Origin: Dyadobacter frigoris
Lineage (GTDB): Bacteria > Bacteroidota > Bacteroidia > Cytophagales > Spirosomataceae
NCBI RefSeq assembly: GCF_005280585.1
Contig: NZ_SZVO01000018.1
Location: 117,768-181,767 of the forward strand
DNA length: 64,000 nucleotides
Reading direction: 5' to 3'
Positions within the stretch are counted from its first letter, which is position 1; every line of letters begins with the position of its first letter. The position numbers were made by a program, and so were the translations under genes. This document shows positions 53,540 through 61,865 of the stretch, one piece after another. The notes under the pieces were generated by a model. It was not told the origin of the DNA and searched no databases. It saw only the letters and a program-made list of their open reading frames with translations.

Positions 53540-53923
53540 TCAAGCGATAGCTTCCTGAATTTCCATAGCCAGCTGTTCGATCGAATTTTGTTTGGTCAAA
53601 ACTTTTTGGATCATCAGTCCCACTTTATCCTGAATTTCGAAACTTGGTCTTGAGCCTGAAAGTATATAAATGGGCGTTCTGTCAATCCCGGGGATTTCGC
53701 GAAGAGCCTGTATGCATTCAATGGCATCCATGTAAGGCATACTCCAATCCATAAAAATGAAATCCGGAACGGTGATTACCTGTTTCTTTAAAAAATCAAT
53801 TGCGTCAGGGCAATTGAAAACATAATCGCAGGTAGCATTCGGATCTGCAATTTTTAACGCATCCGCGAAAATGATATGATCGTCCTGATCATCATCGATA
53901 AGAAGGAAGGCTCGATTTTTCAT
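53540..53923 (-). CDS. Single-domain response regulator
   Basis: 127 residues, a receiver domain only. The acidic pocket is LLIDDDQDDH, the phospho-acceptor aspartate is in DFIFMDWSMPYMD, the switch threonine/serine is replaced by Ser in IYILSGSRPS, and the conserved lysine is in VLTKQNS. It probably relays phosphate or acts by protein contact, since no output domain follows. It is divergent from a second single-domain regulator 112 bases away. Confidence 0.88.
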   Translation of the reverse strand: MKNRAFLLIDDDQDDHIIFADALKIADPNATCDYVFNCPDAIDFLKKQVITVPDFIFMDWSMPYMDAIECIQALREIPGIDRTPIYILSGSRPSFEIQDKVGLMIQKVLTKQNSIEQLAMEIQEAIA

Positions 53924-54035
53924 ATCCCGGATTTATTAAATTGGAGTTTTTGAAAATATTCAAAATATCATTCCACAACAAATATTTTTGTACTTTTGAT
54001 TATAGATGTCAACAATGTAGAAGAATTTATACGAT

Positions 54036-54434
54036 ATGGATAATACAAAAACTGTTCATCTGGCAGACGACGACGAAGACGACAGAATGTTATTTAAAGA
54101 AGCTTTGCAGGAAGCAAATCCGGAAGTTAAAGTTGTGGAGGCGCAAAACGGCAAAGAACTTATAGAAAATATCAAAAATGCAGATGATCTGGATGATACG
54201 GTCATTGTGGTGGATATGAATATGCCAAAAATGAATGGTATCGAGACGATCAAAGCGATAAGAGATGATCTTCAACTATCAGAAGTGCCAGCGGTTATGC
54301 TGTCAACATCCAATAATCCGGAGCTTAAAAAGAAAGCAATCGAAGCCGGCGCCACCGACTATTTTACCAAACCAAATTCTTTCTTGGCACTCATTGATAT
54401 AGCCAAAAAAATATTCTTCAAATTTTTAAGATAA
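54036..54434 (+). CDS. Single-domain response regulator
   Basis: 132-residue receiver domain. Acidic pocket HLADDDEDDRMLF, phospho-acceptor aspartate in TVIVVDMNMPKMNG, switch residue in AVMLSTSNNPE, and lysine in DYFTKPNSF are all present. It is of the Rcp1/CheY-like type common in Bacteroidota. A TACTTTTG box at 53991-53998 fits the -7 consensus and would give a leader of about 30 bases. No histidine kinase is next to either regulator of this divergent pair. Confidence 0.9.
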   Translation: MDNTKTVHLADDDEDDRMLFKEALQEANPEVKVVEAQNGKELIENIKNADDLDDTVIVVDMNMPKMNGIETIKAIRDDLQLSEVPAVMLSTSNNPELKKKAIEAGATDYFTKPNSFLALIDIAKKIFFKFLR

Positions 54435-54534
54435 CTCAAAACGAGACAAAATAACCTCACTATTTCTCTAAAAATCAAAAAGAACAAAACTCAATGCCTC
54501 CACGCAATTACTCCCTAAGCCAGCGTTTAAAACC

Positions 54535-55467
54535 CTATTTTTCTTCGTGCAGACCAGAAACATGCCGGTACTGCGAAGGCGAAATTCCCTCTGATTTTTT
54601 AAATTGCCTTCCAAAATAATTCAGATCCGAAAATCCGAGCTGATAACAAACATCCGAAATCGTCGCCTTTGAATCCGAGAGCAGAGACTTTGCTTTTTTA
54701 ATTTTTTCCTTCAAAATAAACTCCACCGGACTGATGCTGAATTCTCTTTTAAAAGCCCGGTAAAAGGATGCGCGGCTCATACAAGCTTTTTCGCTGAGCT
54801 GCTCCACCTGGATTTTTTCTCCGATGTTCGTCCGGATATAATGCAGCACATAAGCCAGCGGACTGTCATGTTCGTGATAAAGACCTTCCTCTGCCGAATG
54901 AAGATGCTGGGTTTGGATGATGTGCACTATCAGTTCCTGCAAAGTAAGATCAGCCAGGATATCCTTTCCAAGCGCACTGCCTGAGCAGATATGAATCAGT
55001 TTGTTAATGCTTTGGGCAAGATCCAGATTGTTGAGAAAATGATACTGGTTATGATGCAGCTGCCAGTATTGATCCTGGCCTTCACGCGGATACTGCTCAT
55101 TTAGCCGGTCAACAATTTGCTGGATTTTTGTTTGGTCCAAAGCCAGGGCAATACACTGGGTCGGGTTCAGTTCAGTCGCTTCGGGGAAATCAATCTTCAT
55201 TGTCACATGTGCTGGCACCAATACTGTTTCGCCCGGCAGATAATCAAAACCGGGCTGATCAAATAAATGCATCACTTTTTTTCCTCTGAGCATGCTGGTA
55301 ACCACAAAATCTGAAAAACTCAAAGGGACCAGCGATGAAGTCTGCTGGGTTTCAAACACATTCAGCTCACAGTTTTGAAGTGTAAAAGCGCGCCTGTTTT
55401 CAACCAGCGTTTTCATTGATTTTTGAGAAGAAACAGCAATTTGGTTTAACTTGAATCCGGATGGCAT
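54535..55467 (-). CDS. AraC-family transcriptional regulator, probable regulator of the aldehyde dehydrogenase
   Basis: 310 residues; a start at Met18 (MKTLVENRRAFTLQNCELNV) is also possible and looks more family-like. The N-terminal AraC_N-type domain has SDFVVTSMLRGKKVMHLFD and FDYLPGETVLVPAHVTMKID. The C-terminal two-HTH unit has VEQLSEKACMSRASFYRAFK, REFSISPVEFILKEKI and ISDVCYQLGFSDLNYFGRQF with SEGISPSQYR. It is divergent from the aldehyde dehydrogenase gene, 233 bases apart, so it very likely controls it. Regulators of this subtype often accompany aldehyde or alcohol dehydrogenases. Confidence 0.9.
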   Translation of the reverse strand: MPSGFKLNQIAVSSQKSMKTLVENRRAFTLQNCELNVFETQQTSSLVPLSFSDFVVTSMLRGKKVMHLFDQPGFDYLPGETVLVPAHVTMKIDFPEATELNPTQCIALALDQTKIQQIVDRLNEQYPREGQDQYWQLHHNQYHFLNNLDLAQSINKLIHICSGSALGKDILADLTLQELIVHIIQTQHLHSAEEGLYHEHDSPLAYVLHYIRTNIGEKIQVEQLSEKACMSRASFYRAFKREFSISPVEFILKEKIKKAKSLLSDSKATISDVCYQLGFSDLNYFGRQFKKSEGISPSQYRHVSGLHEEK

Positions 55468-55503
55468 AGGAGTAACGGGAATAAAGTATGAACTGGGTTT
55501 GGA

Positions 55504-55560
55504 GCGGTCGGCTATCAGTTTTCGGCAATCGAACGTTGGCTAACTGCTAACTTACTAACG
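55504..55560. repeat. Dispersed GTCGGCTATCAG-type repeat
   Basis: GCGGTCGGCTATCAGTTTTC followed by TCGGCAATCG and TTGGCTAACTGCTAACTTAC units belongs to the same degenerate repeat family as 40220-40248 and 41208-41235. Confidence 0.35.
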
Positions 55561-55658
55561 CCAGAAATCTCCATAAAGTTATCGATTATTTTATTTTTTT
55601 TGAGAATATTATCCTATTATTTGAATCAATAGTGCCAGTGTAAAACAGGTCCGACCCG

Positions 55659-55666
55659 TAAGTTTG
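55659..55666 (+). promoter_or_regulatory. Probable -7 promoter element of the aldehyde dehydrogenase
   Basis: TAAGTTTG matches the Bacteroidota -7 consensus TAnnTTTG exactly and would place the transcript start about 29 bases before the ATG at 55701. The -33 region is weak, as expected for a promoter dependent on the AraC activator encoded divergently. Confidence 0.45.
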
Positions 55667-55700
55667 CATCAGTTATTCACGAATCAAAATTGATAAGTCT

Positions 55701-57242
55701 ATGGAAACCCTGGAAGTAGAAAAAAAATCAGAAGTGAGTTCAACCATTGCAAAAAGACCTGAATTTAAGGCCCAATATGAAAATTTTATAGGAGGTAAAT
55801 TTGTGGCTCCACTGAAAGGAGAATATTTTGAAAACATTTCTCCTATTGACGGAAAAGTATTTACCAAAGCGGCCCGTTCAGGGAAAGAAGATGTGGAGCT
55901 GGCTTTGGATGCTGCGCATGAAGCATTTAAAACATGGAGTAAAACATCGGCGACTTACAGAAGTAACCTGATGCTCAAAATTGCGCAGGTGATTGAAGAT
56001 AATCTGGAATATTTGGCTGTTGTTGAAGCTATTGACAATGGAAAGGCAATCCGTGAGACAAGAGCGGCCGATTTACCGCTATGCGTAGACCATTTCCGGT
56101 ATTTTGCAGGCGTAATCCGCGCGGAAGAAGGGGGCATTTCTGAGCATGATGAAAATACAGTTTCTATTGTTTTGCATGAGCCCCTTGGTGTGGTAGCCCA
56201 GATCATTCCCTGGAATTTCCCGCTTTTGATGGCAACCTGGAAAATTGCACCGGCATTGGCCTCGGGCTGCTGTGTGGTGGTAAAACCTGCCGAGCAAACA
56301 CCGACATCGATTATGTGCCTGATGGAGCTGATTGGCGATATTTTGCCAGCTGGGGTTCTGAATATCGTTACAGGTTTTGGAACAGAGGCGGGAAAACCGC
56401 TTGCATCTTCACCAAGAGTTGCGAAGGTTTCTTTCACAGGAGAAACAACGACAGGGCGTTTGATTATGCAGTATGCTTCTGAAAATCTGATTCCGGTAAC
56501 AATGGAGCTTGGCGGGAAATCTCCTAATATTTTCTTTGCATCGATAGCTGACCAGGATGATGCCTTTTTTGACAAAGCCGTTGAGGGGGCTGTGATGTTT
56601 GCTTTGAATCAGGGAGAGGTTTGTACTTGTCCTTCGAGAATCCTGGTGCAGGAAAGTATATATGACAAATTCATGACCCGCGTCATTGAGCGTACCAAAG
56701 CGATCCGGATGGGACACCCGCTGGACAGCAATACTATGATGGGCGCTCAGGCTTCCAATGATCAGTATGAAAAAATACTTTCGTACCTGAAAATCGGTAA
56801 AGAGGAGGGAGCGGAAGTACTTTGCGGAGGCGAAGCGCAAAGTTTTGAAAATGGAATTTCGGGAGGTTATTATATCAAACCGACGCTCTTTAAAGGTCAT
56901 AACAAAATGCGCATTTTTCAGGAAGAAATTTTTGGCCCGGTAGCGTGCGTAACTACCTTTAAAACAGTTGAGGAAGCAATCCAGATTGCCAACGATACCA
57001 TGTATGGTTTGGGAGCGGGCGTGTGGACAAGAGACGCACATGAAATTTATCAGGTGCCGCGCGCAATTCAGGCCGGCCGTGTGTGGGTGAATAACTACCA
57101 CGCTTATCCTGCCCATGCGCCGTTTGGTGGCTATAAAAAATCAGGTTTTGGCAGGGAAAATCACAAAATGATGCTGGGTTATTACCGCCAGACAAAAAAT
57201 ATGCTGATTTCCTATGACCGCAATGCGTTAGGATTTTTCTGA
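55701..57242 (+). CDS. NAD-dependent aldehyde dehydrogenase (AcoD/ExaC-like)
   Basis: 513-residue enzyme oxidising aldehydes to acids. It has the NAD-binding Rossmann region with IIPWNFPLLMATWKIAPALA and VSFTGETTTGR, catalytic Glu in VTMELGGKSPN, and catalytic Cys308 in LNQGEVCTCPSR. EEIFGPVACVTTF and the C-terminal PFGGYKKSGFGRENHK complete the fold. Length and the GEVCTC motif match the acetaldehyde dehydrogenase AcoD/ExaC group. It is followed 104 bases later by a DUF779 gene, a frequent partner, and is divergent from its presumed AraC regulator. Confidence 0.95.
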   Translation: METLEVEKKSEVSSTIAKRPEFKAQYENFIGGKFVAPLKGEYFENISPIDGKVFTKAARSGKEDVELALDAAHEAFKTWSKTSATYRSNLMLKIAQVIEDNLEYLAVVEAIDNGKAIRETRAADLPLCVDHFRYFAGVIRAEEGGISEHDENTVSIVLHEPLGVVAQIIPWNFPLLMATWKIAPALASGCCVVVKPAEQTPTSIMCLMELIGDILPAGVLNIVTGFGTEAGKPLASSPRVAKVSFTGETTTGRLIMQYASENLIPVTMELGGKSPNIFFASIADQDDAFFDKAVEGAVMFALNQGEVCTCPSRILVQESIYDKFMTRVIERTKAIRMGHPLDSNTMMGAQASNDQYEKILSYLKIGKEEGAEVLCGGEAQSFENGISGGYYIKPTLFKGHNKMRIFQEEIFGPVACVTTFKTVEEAIQIANDTMYGLGAGVWTRDAHEIYQVPRAIQAGRVWVNNYHAYPAHAPFGGYKKSGFGRENHKMMLGYYRQTKNMLISYDRNALGFF

Positions 57243-57346
57243 TCGTAAAAATTAAAAGCTGGCCATGCGCGAATAAAGATAATTCCGTTCGTCTGTGGCC
57301 GGCAACTTTTTGGTTTACTGGTTATATTATTAAAAATCAACACAAG

Positions 57347-57730
57347 ATGAAAACTCCCCGTGTGCTTATTACGGCCGAAGCAGTAAAAGTTGTAGATCAG
57401 CTGAAAGAGCGGTTTGGCGAGCTGATGTTTCATCAAAGCGGCGGATGTTGTGATGGCTCCCAGCCGATGTGTTTTGAAAAGGGAGAGTTTAAAACAGGTG
57501 AAAGTGATGTTTTGCTGGGAGAAATTGCTGGCTGTGAATTTTTCATGAGCCGCGATCAGTTTGAATACTGGCAGCATACCCAGCTAACCATCGGTGTGAC
57601 ACCGGGAAGGGGATCAAGTTTTTCGCTGGAAATCCCGATGGGAATCCGATTCATTACACATTCGAGAATGTACAGTGCGCAGGAAGAGGAGAATTTGATT
57701 GAGGTGCGCAGTGGCGTAACGACGGCATAA
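57347..57730 (+). CDS. DUF779 family protein, aldehyde dehydrogenase partner
   Basis: 127 residues with the DUF779 hallmark FHQSGGCCDGSQPMC, a cysteine cluster that could bind metal or react with an aldehyde. GESDVLLGEIAGCEFFMSRD and the C-terminal GRGSSFSLEIPMGIRFITHS follow. DUF779 genes regularly follow AcoD-like aldehyde dehydrogenases, as here, but their role is not established. It is probably co-transcribed with the dehydrogenase, since a terminator follows only after this gene. Confidence 0.88.
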   Translation: MKTPRVLITAEAVKVVDQLKERFGELMFHQSGGCCDGSQPMCFEKGEFKTGESDVLLGEIAGCEFFMSRDQFEYWQHTQLTIGVTPGRGSSFSLEIPMGIRFITHSRMYSAQEEENLIEVRSGVTTA

Positions 57731-57766
57731 AATCGAATATTTCTCACAGTTTCAATATAAACGAGT

Positions 57767-57808
57767 GAGCCTGCCAAGAGACTATTGTCCGGGCAGGCTT
57801 ATTTTTTT
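57767..57808 (+). terminator. Intrinsic terminator of the aldehyde dehydrogenase-DUF779 unit
   Basis: AGCCTGCC (57768-57775) and GGCAGGCT (57792-57799) form an eight-base-pair GC-rich stem followed by ATTTTTTT. It lies 37 bases after the DUF779 stop. Confidence 0.85.
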
Positions 57809-57820
57809 AGATTTCTACCA

Positions 57821-57863
57821 CTTTTTCTTTTTAACCAGAAGTGGGAGCGTGAAGGATCATTTA
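57821..57863 (-). repeat. Repeat copy A, resembling the tail of a small gene
   Basis: This segment and 61872-61915 match at about 38 of 43 bases. On the minus strand it reads INDPSRSHFWLKRK, while the other copy reads LNDPSLSHLLVTKKKR at the end of the interrupted gene 61866-62117. Here the coding context upstream is lost after a stop. Confidence 0.45.
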
Positions 57864-57942
57864 TCTTAGCACTGATACTGTCAGCTTTTCAGGCGGATTT
57901 TACCGAAGCCGACCGTTAAAAGCCGCTATTTAAAACACGCTT

Positions 57943-58314
57943 TCAAATTTCCGCTTTTTTCAAAACGATCTGATTTCCCCACGCCGTAATGGACTCAAGT
58001 ACTGCAATAAAGGACTTGCCAAAATCTGTTAAACTGTACTCAACCCTGATTGGCGGCTTTTTACCATAGACTTTCCTTGCTACCAATCCGTCTTTCTCCA
58101 ACTGTTTTAACTGCAGGCTCAATGTTCTTTCGGTAACGGCGGGCATTTCTTTTCTTAATTCGCTATACCTTTTTTTAGAGTCTTTCAAATGGTAGAGGAT
58201 AACAGCTTTCCATTTGCCGCCCACCAAATCCATAGCGAGACTAACCGTGCACGGATATACCGTGCCGTTGTACTCAATAAGATCATTTTGACATTCTAAC
58301 TTCATCATTGTCAT
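57943..58314 (-). CDS. HxlR-family transcriptional regulator
   Basis: 123 residues (start may be any of three close methionines, MTMMKLEC). The HxlR winged helix reads YPCTVSLAMDLVGGKWKAVI, LYHLKDSKKRYSELRKEMPA, VTERTLSLQLKQLEKDGLVA and then VEYSLTDFGKSF. Two cysteines near the N-terminus (LECQND, YPCTV) are placed as in thiol-sensing members such as YodB. It is divergent from a flavodoxin-fold oxidoreductase, 100 bases apart, a classic arrangement for a quinone- or aldehyde-responsive repressor and its target. Confidence 0.92.
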   Translation of the reverse strand: MTMMKLECQNDLIEYNGTVYPCTVSLAMDLVGGKWKAVILYHLKDSKKRYSELRKEMPAVTERTLSLQLKQLEKDGLVARKVYGKKPPIRVEYSLTDFGKSFIAVLESITAWGNQIVLKKAEI

Positions 58315-58326
58315 TCTGTTGTCGTA

Positions 58327-58342
58327 CTATCCTTATGGATAG
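58327..58342. promoter_or_regulatory. Inverted repeat, candidate HxlR operator
   Basis: CTATCC-TTAT-GGATAG is a perfect inverted repeat just upstream of the HxlR start. The related CTATCAATAG at 58362-58371 overlaps the -7 box of the oxidoreductase promoter, and TTGATAG recurs at 58389-58395. Confidence 0.5.
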
Positions 58343-58345
58343 CTC

Positions 58346-58376
58346 TTGCAAATATAATAAGCTATCAATAGTTTTG
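58346..58376 (+). promoter_or_regulatory. Bacteroidota-type promoter of the oxidoreductase gene
   Basis: TTG at 58346-58348 and TAGTTTTG at 58369-58376 (consensus TAnnTTTG) are 20 bases apart, the usual -33/-7 spacing. It predicts a leader of about 33 bases. The overlap with CTATCAATAG suggests repression by HxlR. Confidence 0.6.
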
Positions 58377-58414
58377 CTACTATAAAATTGATAGTTTAAT
58401 AAATTGATACGGAC

Positions 58415-58960
58415 ATGGCAATAATTATTTTAGCACATCCCAACTTTGAAAAATCGGTAGCAAACAAATCCATCATTGAAAATGTCCGGAAGTGCAATCC
58501 CGATATAGAAATTCGGAACATATTTAGTTTGTATCCGGATTATAAAATTGATGTGCAGGCAGAGCAGCAAATTCTGTTAAAACATAACACCATTGTATTT
58601 CAATATCCTTTCTACTGGTATAACATGCCTGCAATTTTGAAACAATGGTTTGATGTAGTTTTTGAATACCAATTCGCCTATGGCTCGAAAGGAGATAAAT
58701 TAAAAGGCAAGAATTTTTTGCCAAGTTTTACCGTAGGTGCACCTGAAAGCGGTTACCGTACTCTAGGGGATCACCATTTCCGGGTTTTGGAGTTCTGCAA
58801 AAATATGGAGCAGACCGCCTATTACGCACAAATGAATTACATAGATCCCATTTATTTTACCGGAACTTCCCTGGCAGCGGGGTATACAGTAAAACAAGTG
58901 ACTGACAACGCTAAAAACCATTCCGACAGATTAATTCAACATCTGGATAAGCTGCAATAG
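58415..58960 (+). CDS. NAD(P)H-dependent flavodoxin-fold oxidoreductase (KefF/quinone reductase type)
   Basis: 181 residues, a flavodoxin-2 fold enzyme that binds FMN or FAD. The opening IIILAHPNFEKSVANKSI binds the flavin phosphate. VFQYPFYWYNMPAILKQWFD is the family's most conserved block, with FEYQFAYGSKGDKLKGKNFL after it. FTVGAPESGY is the C-terminal active-site strand. Likely role: two-electron reduction of quinones or other electrophiles under HxlR control. Confidence 0.9.
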   Translation: MAIIILAHPNFEKSVANKSIIENVRKCNPDIEIRNIFSLYPDYKIDVQAEQQILLKHNTIVFQYPFYWYNMPAILKQWFDVVFEYQFAYGSKGDKLKGKNFLPSFTVGAPESGYRTLGDHHFRVLEFCKNMEQTAYYAQMNYIDPIYFTGTSLAAGYTVKQVTDNAKNHSDRLIQHLDKLQ

Positions 58961-59279
58961 AGTTTTAAATTTACTGATTTCAACCATGGACGGCTTTGTG
59001 TTATCGGGCGCCGGAATAATGGGCCGGTAAAATTATTAACTGGTTTGTTTATTTATCCTCATTTCAAAGTCTTTGATGATTTTATTATTAAAGGGAGGCC
59101 AGCTGATCCAACGGCTTATGGTGATTTAAGACACGGATCTGTATGAGACCGGTCATCTTTTCAAAGCCTGCGCGGAGCTAACTTTGATCATCTTAACAAA
59201 TCCCTAAAACTTCTTTTAAAGCTGGTTGGCAAAATCGCTGTTCATCACTTTTTACATCACAGATTTTTAGTTCATACTT
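58961..59279. other. Intergenic stretch
   Basis: About 320 bases before the oleate hydratase gene. I see no gene, hairpin or clear promoter pair. Confidence 0.4.
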
Positions 59280-60869
59280 ATGGAAAATACCAATGAAAAC
59301 AAGCATGCCTATTTTGTAGGTGGCGGGCTAGCTTCACTTGCCGGGGCGGTGTACCTGGTGCAGGATGCAGGATTTAAAGGGAGAAATATTCACATTATTG
59401 AGACTCTCCCCGTCATTGGCGGAAGTAATGATGGTTCGGGCAGTAAGCAAAATGGTTTTGTATGCCGCGGCGGCCGTATGCTTAACGAGGAGACTTATGA
59501 GAACTTCTGGGAGCTTACCAGCAGGATTCCCTCACTGGATATTCCCAATATCTCGGTTAAAGATGAAATCCTGGCTTTTGATCATGCCAATCCAACACAT
59601 GCCAACGCCCGGCTAATTGATAAAGACGGCAAAATCCTTGATGCCCACGCCATGGATTTCGACTATGAAGACCGCATGAAATTGCTGAAACTTTTCTTTA
59701 CAGATGAAAACGAGCTAGATCATCTTACCATTCGGGAATGGTTTGATGATCACTTTTTTACAACCAATTTCTGGTATATGTGGCAAACTACTTTTGCCTG
59801 GCAACAGTGGTCTGGCTTATTTGAATTTAAAAGATATATCCATCGGATGATCCTGGAATTCTCCCGGATCGACACCCTGGAAGGTGTAACCCGTACGCCC
59901 TACAACCAGTATGAGTCGGTCATACTGCCTATAAAAAAGGAGCTTGATAGGTACGGCGTTGACTTTACATTGAAAAGGACTGTTACAGATCTTGAATTTG
60001 AGATGGGCGAGACTATCACCGTAACCGCTATTGAATACAAGGATGCTGACGGGCATACAGGCCAAATGAATCTGAATCCGGGCGATCTTTGTTTTTTTAC
60101 CAATGGGTGCATCACTGATAACTCCAATAATGGTGATTATCAAACGCCGGCGAAATATCTGCCGGAAAATCCCCCATCTTTTACTTTGTGGCAAAAAATT
60201 GCAGCTAAAAAAAGTGGGCTGGGCAATCCATCGCCTTTTTTTAGTAAGCCACAGCAGACCAAATGGCATTCCTTTACGGCTACTTTTAAGGGCGATCAAA
60301 TGCTGAAAATGATTGAAGCCTATTCAGCCAATAAACCCGGAAGCGGGGCGCTGATGACATTCAAAGATTCATCCTGGCGGATGTCGATTGTTGTCTCTGC
60401 TCAGCCGCATTTCAGATCTCAACAAGAAGATACGACCATTTTCTGGGGCTACGGGCTATATCCTGATCTTATGGGTGATTTTGTAAAAAAGCCTATGATC
60501 GATTGTAGCGGAGAAGAGATCCTGACCGAATTGATCCATCATTTACACCTGGAAGAGCATGAATTTGAGATTAAGCAAGGTGTGGTCAATGTCATTCCGG
60601 TGATGATGCCCTATATTGATGCACTCTTTCAGCCTCATGCAAAAACAGACCGTCCGCTGGTGGTGCCGAAGGGCTCGACGAATCTGGCAATGATCAGTCA
60701 ATTTGTGGAGATTGCTCAGGATATGGTCTTTACCGAAGAATATTCGGTGCGGGCAGCCCGGACTGCCGTGTATTCACTACTGGGTATTGACAAAGCAGTC
60801 GAACCGGTAACAGCCCACGACAAACGCCCGGATGTACTGGCGAAGGCGGCGCTTACTGCCTTCCGCTAG
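59280..60869 (+). CDS. ohyA: Oleate hydratase (myosin-cross-reactive antigen family)
   Basis: 529-residue FAD enzyme that adds water to the cis-9 double bond of oleic acid, giving 10-hydroxystearate, a detoxification of free unsaturated fatty acids. Seen are the FAD loop YFVGGGLASLAGAVYL, IIETLPVIGGSNDGSGSKQN, and the catalytic-region RGGRMLNEETYENFW with acidic residues Glu70/Glu71. Also present are TTFAWQQWSGLFEFKRYIHR, the CFFTNGCITDNSNNGD segment and the C-terminal NLAMISQFVEI. Length fits the family. It stands alone with its own terminator. Confidence 0.93.
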   Translation: MENTNENKHAYFVGGGLASLAGAVYLVQDAGFKGRNIHIIETLPVIGGSNDGSGSKQNGFVCRGGRMLNEETYENFWELTSRIPSLDIPNISVKDEILAFDHANPTHANARLIDKDGKILDAHAMDFDYEDRMKLLKLFFTDENELDHLTIREWFDDHFFTTNFWYMWQTTFAWQQWSGLFEFKRYIHRMILEFSRIDTLEGVTRTPYNQYESVILPIKKELDRYGVDFTLKRTVTDLEFEMGETITVTAIEYKDADGHTGQMNLNPGDLCFFTNGCITDNSNNGDYQTPAKYLPENPPSFTLWQKIAAKKSGLGNPSPFFSKPQQTKWHSFTATFKGDQMLKMIEAYSANKPGSGALMTFKDSSWRMSIVVSAQPHFRSQQEDTTIFWGYGLYPDLMGDFVKKPMIDCSGEEILTELIHHLHLEEHEFEIKQGVVNVIPVMMPYIDALFQPHAKTDRPLVVPKGSTNLAMISQFVEIAQDMVFTEEYSVRAARTAVYSLLGIDKAVEPVTAHDKRPDVLAKAALTAFR

Positions 60870-60918
60870 GACTTTGCCAGATATTCAGTTGTCTTGATTT
60901 AATCCTTGGGTATTACAT

Positions 60919-60966
60919 CATGTATGCATCATATCCGCAAAACAGATATGATGCATACATTTTTTA
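60919..60966. terminator. Strong bidirectional hairpin between convergent genes
   Basis: ATGTATGCATCATATC and GATATGATGCATACAT form a perfect 16-base-pair stem with a 9-base loop, followed by a run of T on the plus strand. It lies 50 bases after oleate hydratase and ends 4 bases before the YtxH-like stop. Confidence 0.85.
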
Positions 60967-60969
60967 GAT

Positions 60970-61215
60970 TCAGCCTTGATCCGGCGCAGTACCTGTTTTA
61001 TTTTCTTCATAAGCCGAAATGACCTTGCGTTTGAAATTGTCGACAGATCTTTCATATTCATTTTTCAGGTCTTGAAGATCCTGAAGATAATCTTCTCCTT
61101 GCTCGCGGATCCTTCTCCTGGTCCGGGTACCTTGTTGCGGCGCGAATAAAACGCCGATCGCAGCACCTGCAGCGGCAGCCAGCGCAATGCTTAAAATTAT
61201 TTTTGATGTTTTCAT
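60970..61215 (-). CDS. YtxH-like small membrane protein
   Basis: 81 residues: one N-terminal glycine/alanine-rich membrane helix (IILSIALAAAAGAAIGVLFA) followed directly by PQQGTRTRRRI and an acidic helical tail (EQGEDYLQDLQDLKNEYERS). This is the pattern of YtxH/gas-vesicle-like stress proteins, usually induced by general stress. It lies 20 bases after the exported 154-residue protein gene and is probably co-transcribed with it. Confidence 0.8.
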   Translation of the reverse strand: MKTSKIILSIALAAAAGAAIGVLFAPQQGTRTRRRIREQGEDYLQDLQDLKNEYERSVDNFKRKVISAYEENKTGTAPDQG

Positions 61216-61235
61216 GACTCGGAAGTGGTGATCAT

Positions 61236-61700
61236 TTATTGTTTCATTTTCATATCCTTATGCTGCTTGTCCATTTGCAGACAATGCAAAGCACACGCCC
61301 CATACTGCTTGTAATTTTCGTGTACTAAAAGAACGGTCTTGCCCTTTGCATCCTTTACTTCACAGGTCCCGTTCATCGGAGCAGAAACAGTCAGTTTCTG
61401 GTTTGAACCCGCCGGGAAGTGATAGATATAATTACCATTTTTCTCTGTTTTGCCCAGACTTTTTCCTGTTTTGGCATCAATGACATCTCCGTTTGAATCC
61501 ATGTGGGCAATTTTTGTTCCCGATGCATTTTTGATCAATCCGTCCTGTGTGACCCATCCGATGTGTTTTCCGTCTTTATCTGTAATTTTCCCCTTCGCAT
61601 CGATGGAAGGAACCGGTTGTTTATAATTTTGCCCTAAAGACATAACAGCAGTAACGATGATAAAAAATAAGGCAGCAGCCAGCAATTGAAGTTTTCTCAT
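61236..61700 (-). CDS. Exported small protein with five-bladed beta-flower-like repeats
   Basis: 154 residues; Met at 61700 begins a signal peptide (MRKLQLLAAALFFIIVTAVM), preferred to the frame start at 61727. The mature part is a series of short repeats of the G-x-I-x-[DN]-x-[DS]-G type (KGKITDKDGKHIGWV, KNASGTKIAHM, DSNGDVIDAKTGKSLGK), as in the five-fold beta-flower domain of Bacteroidota. A C-terminal tail has two cysteines (YGACALHCLQMD) and many lysine/methionine/histidine residues that might bind metal. Function unknown. Confidence 0.72.
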   Translation of the reverse strand: MRKLQLLAAALFFIIVTAVMSLGQNYKQPVPSIDAKGKITDKDGKHIGWVTQDGLIKNASGTKIAHMDSNGDVIDAKTGKSLGKTEKNGNYIYHFPAGSNQKLTVSAPMNGTCEVKDAKGKTVLLVHENYKQYGACALHCLQMDKQHKDMKMKQ

Positions 61701-61865
61701 GATCAGTTCTTTATTTTGGTTATTCAAAGATAATTTCTAGGGTTAGCTCGAAAACTGACCTTAATCATCAATATAACTGATCCTTACAGGAGCTGATCAA
61801 TTGATTAACGCTGAACTGGGTTGGGGCGTCTTATCGTTTTCTGTGATTATCTTGCTTTGAGCTTA

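Noticed and set aside
56409..57116. 235-codon minus-strand frame inside the aldehyde dehydrogenase gene
   Set aside because: Shadow of a strongly conserved enzyme with catalytic residues.
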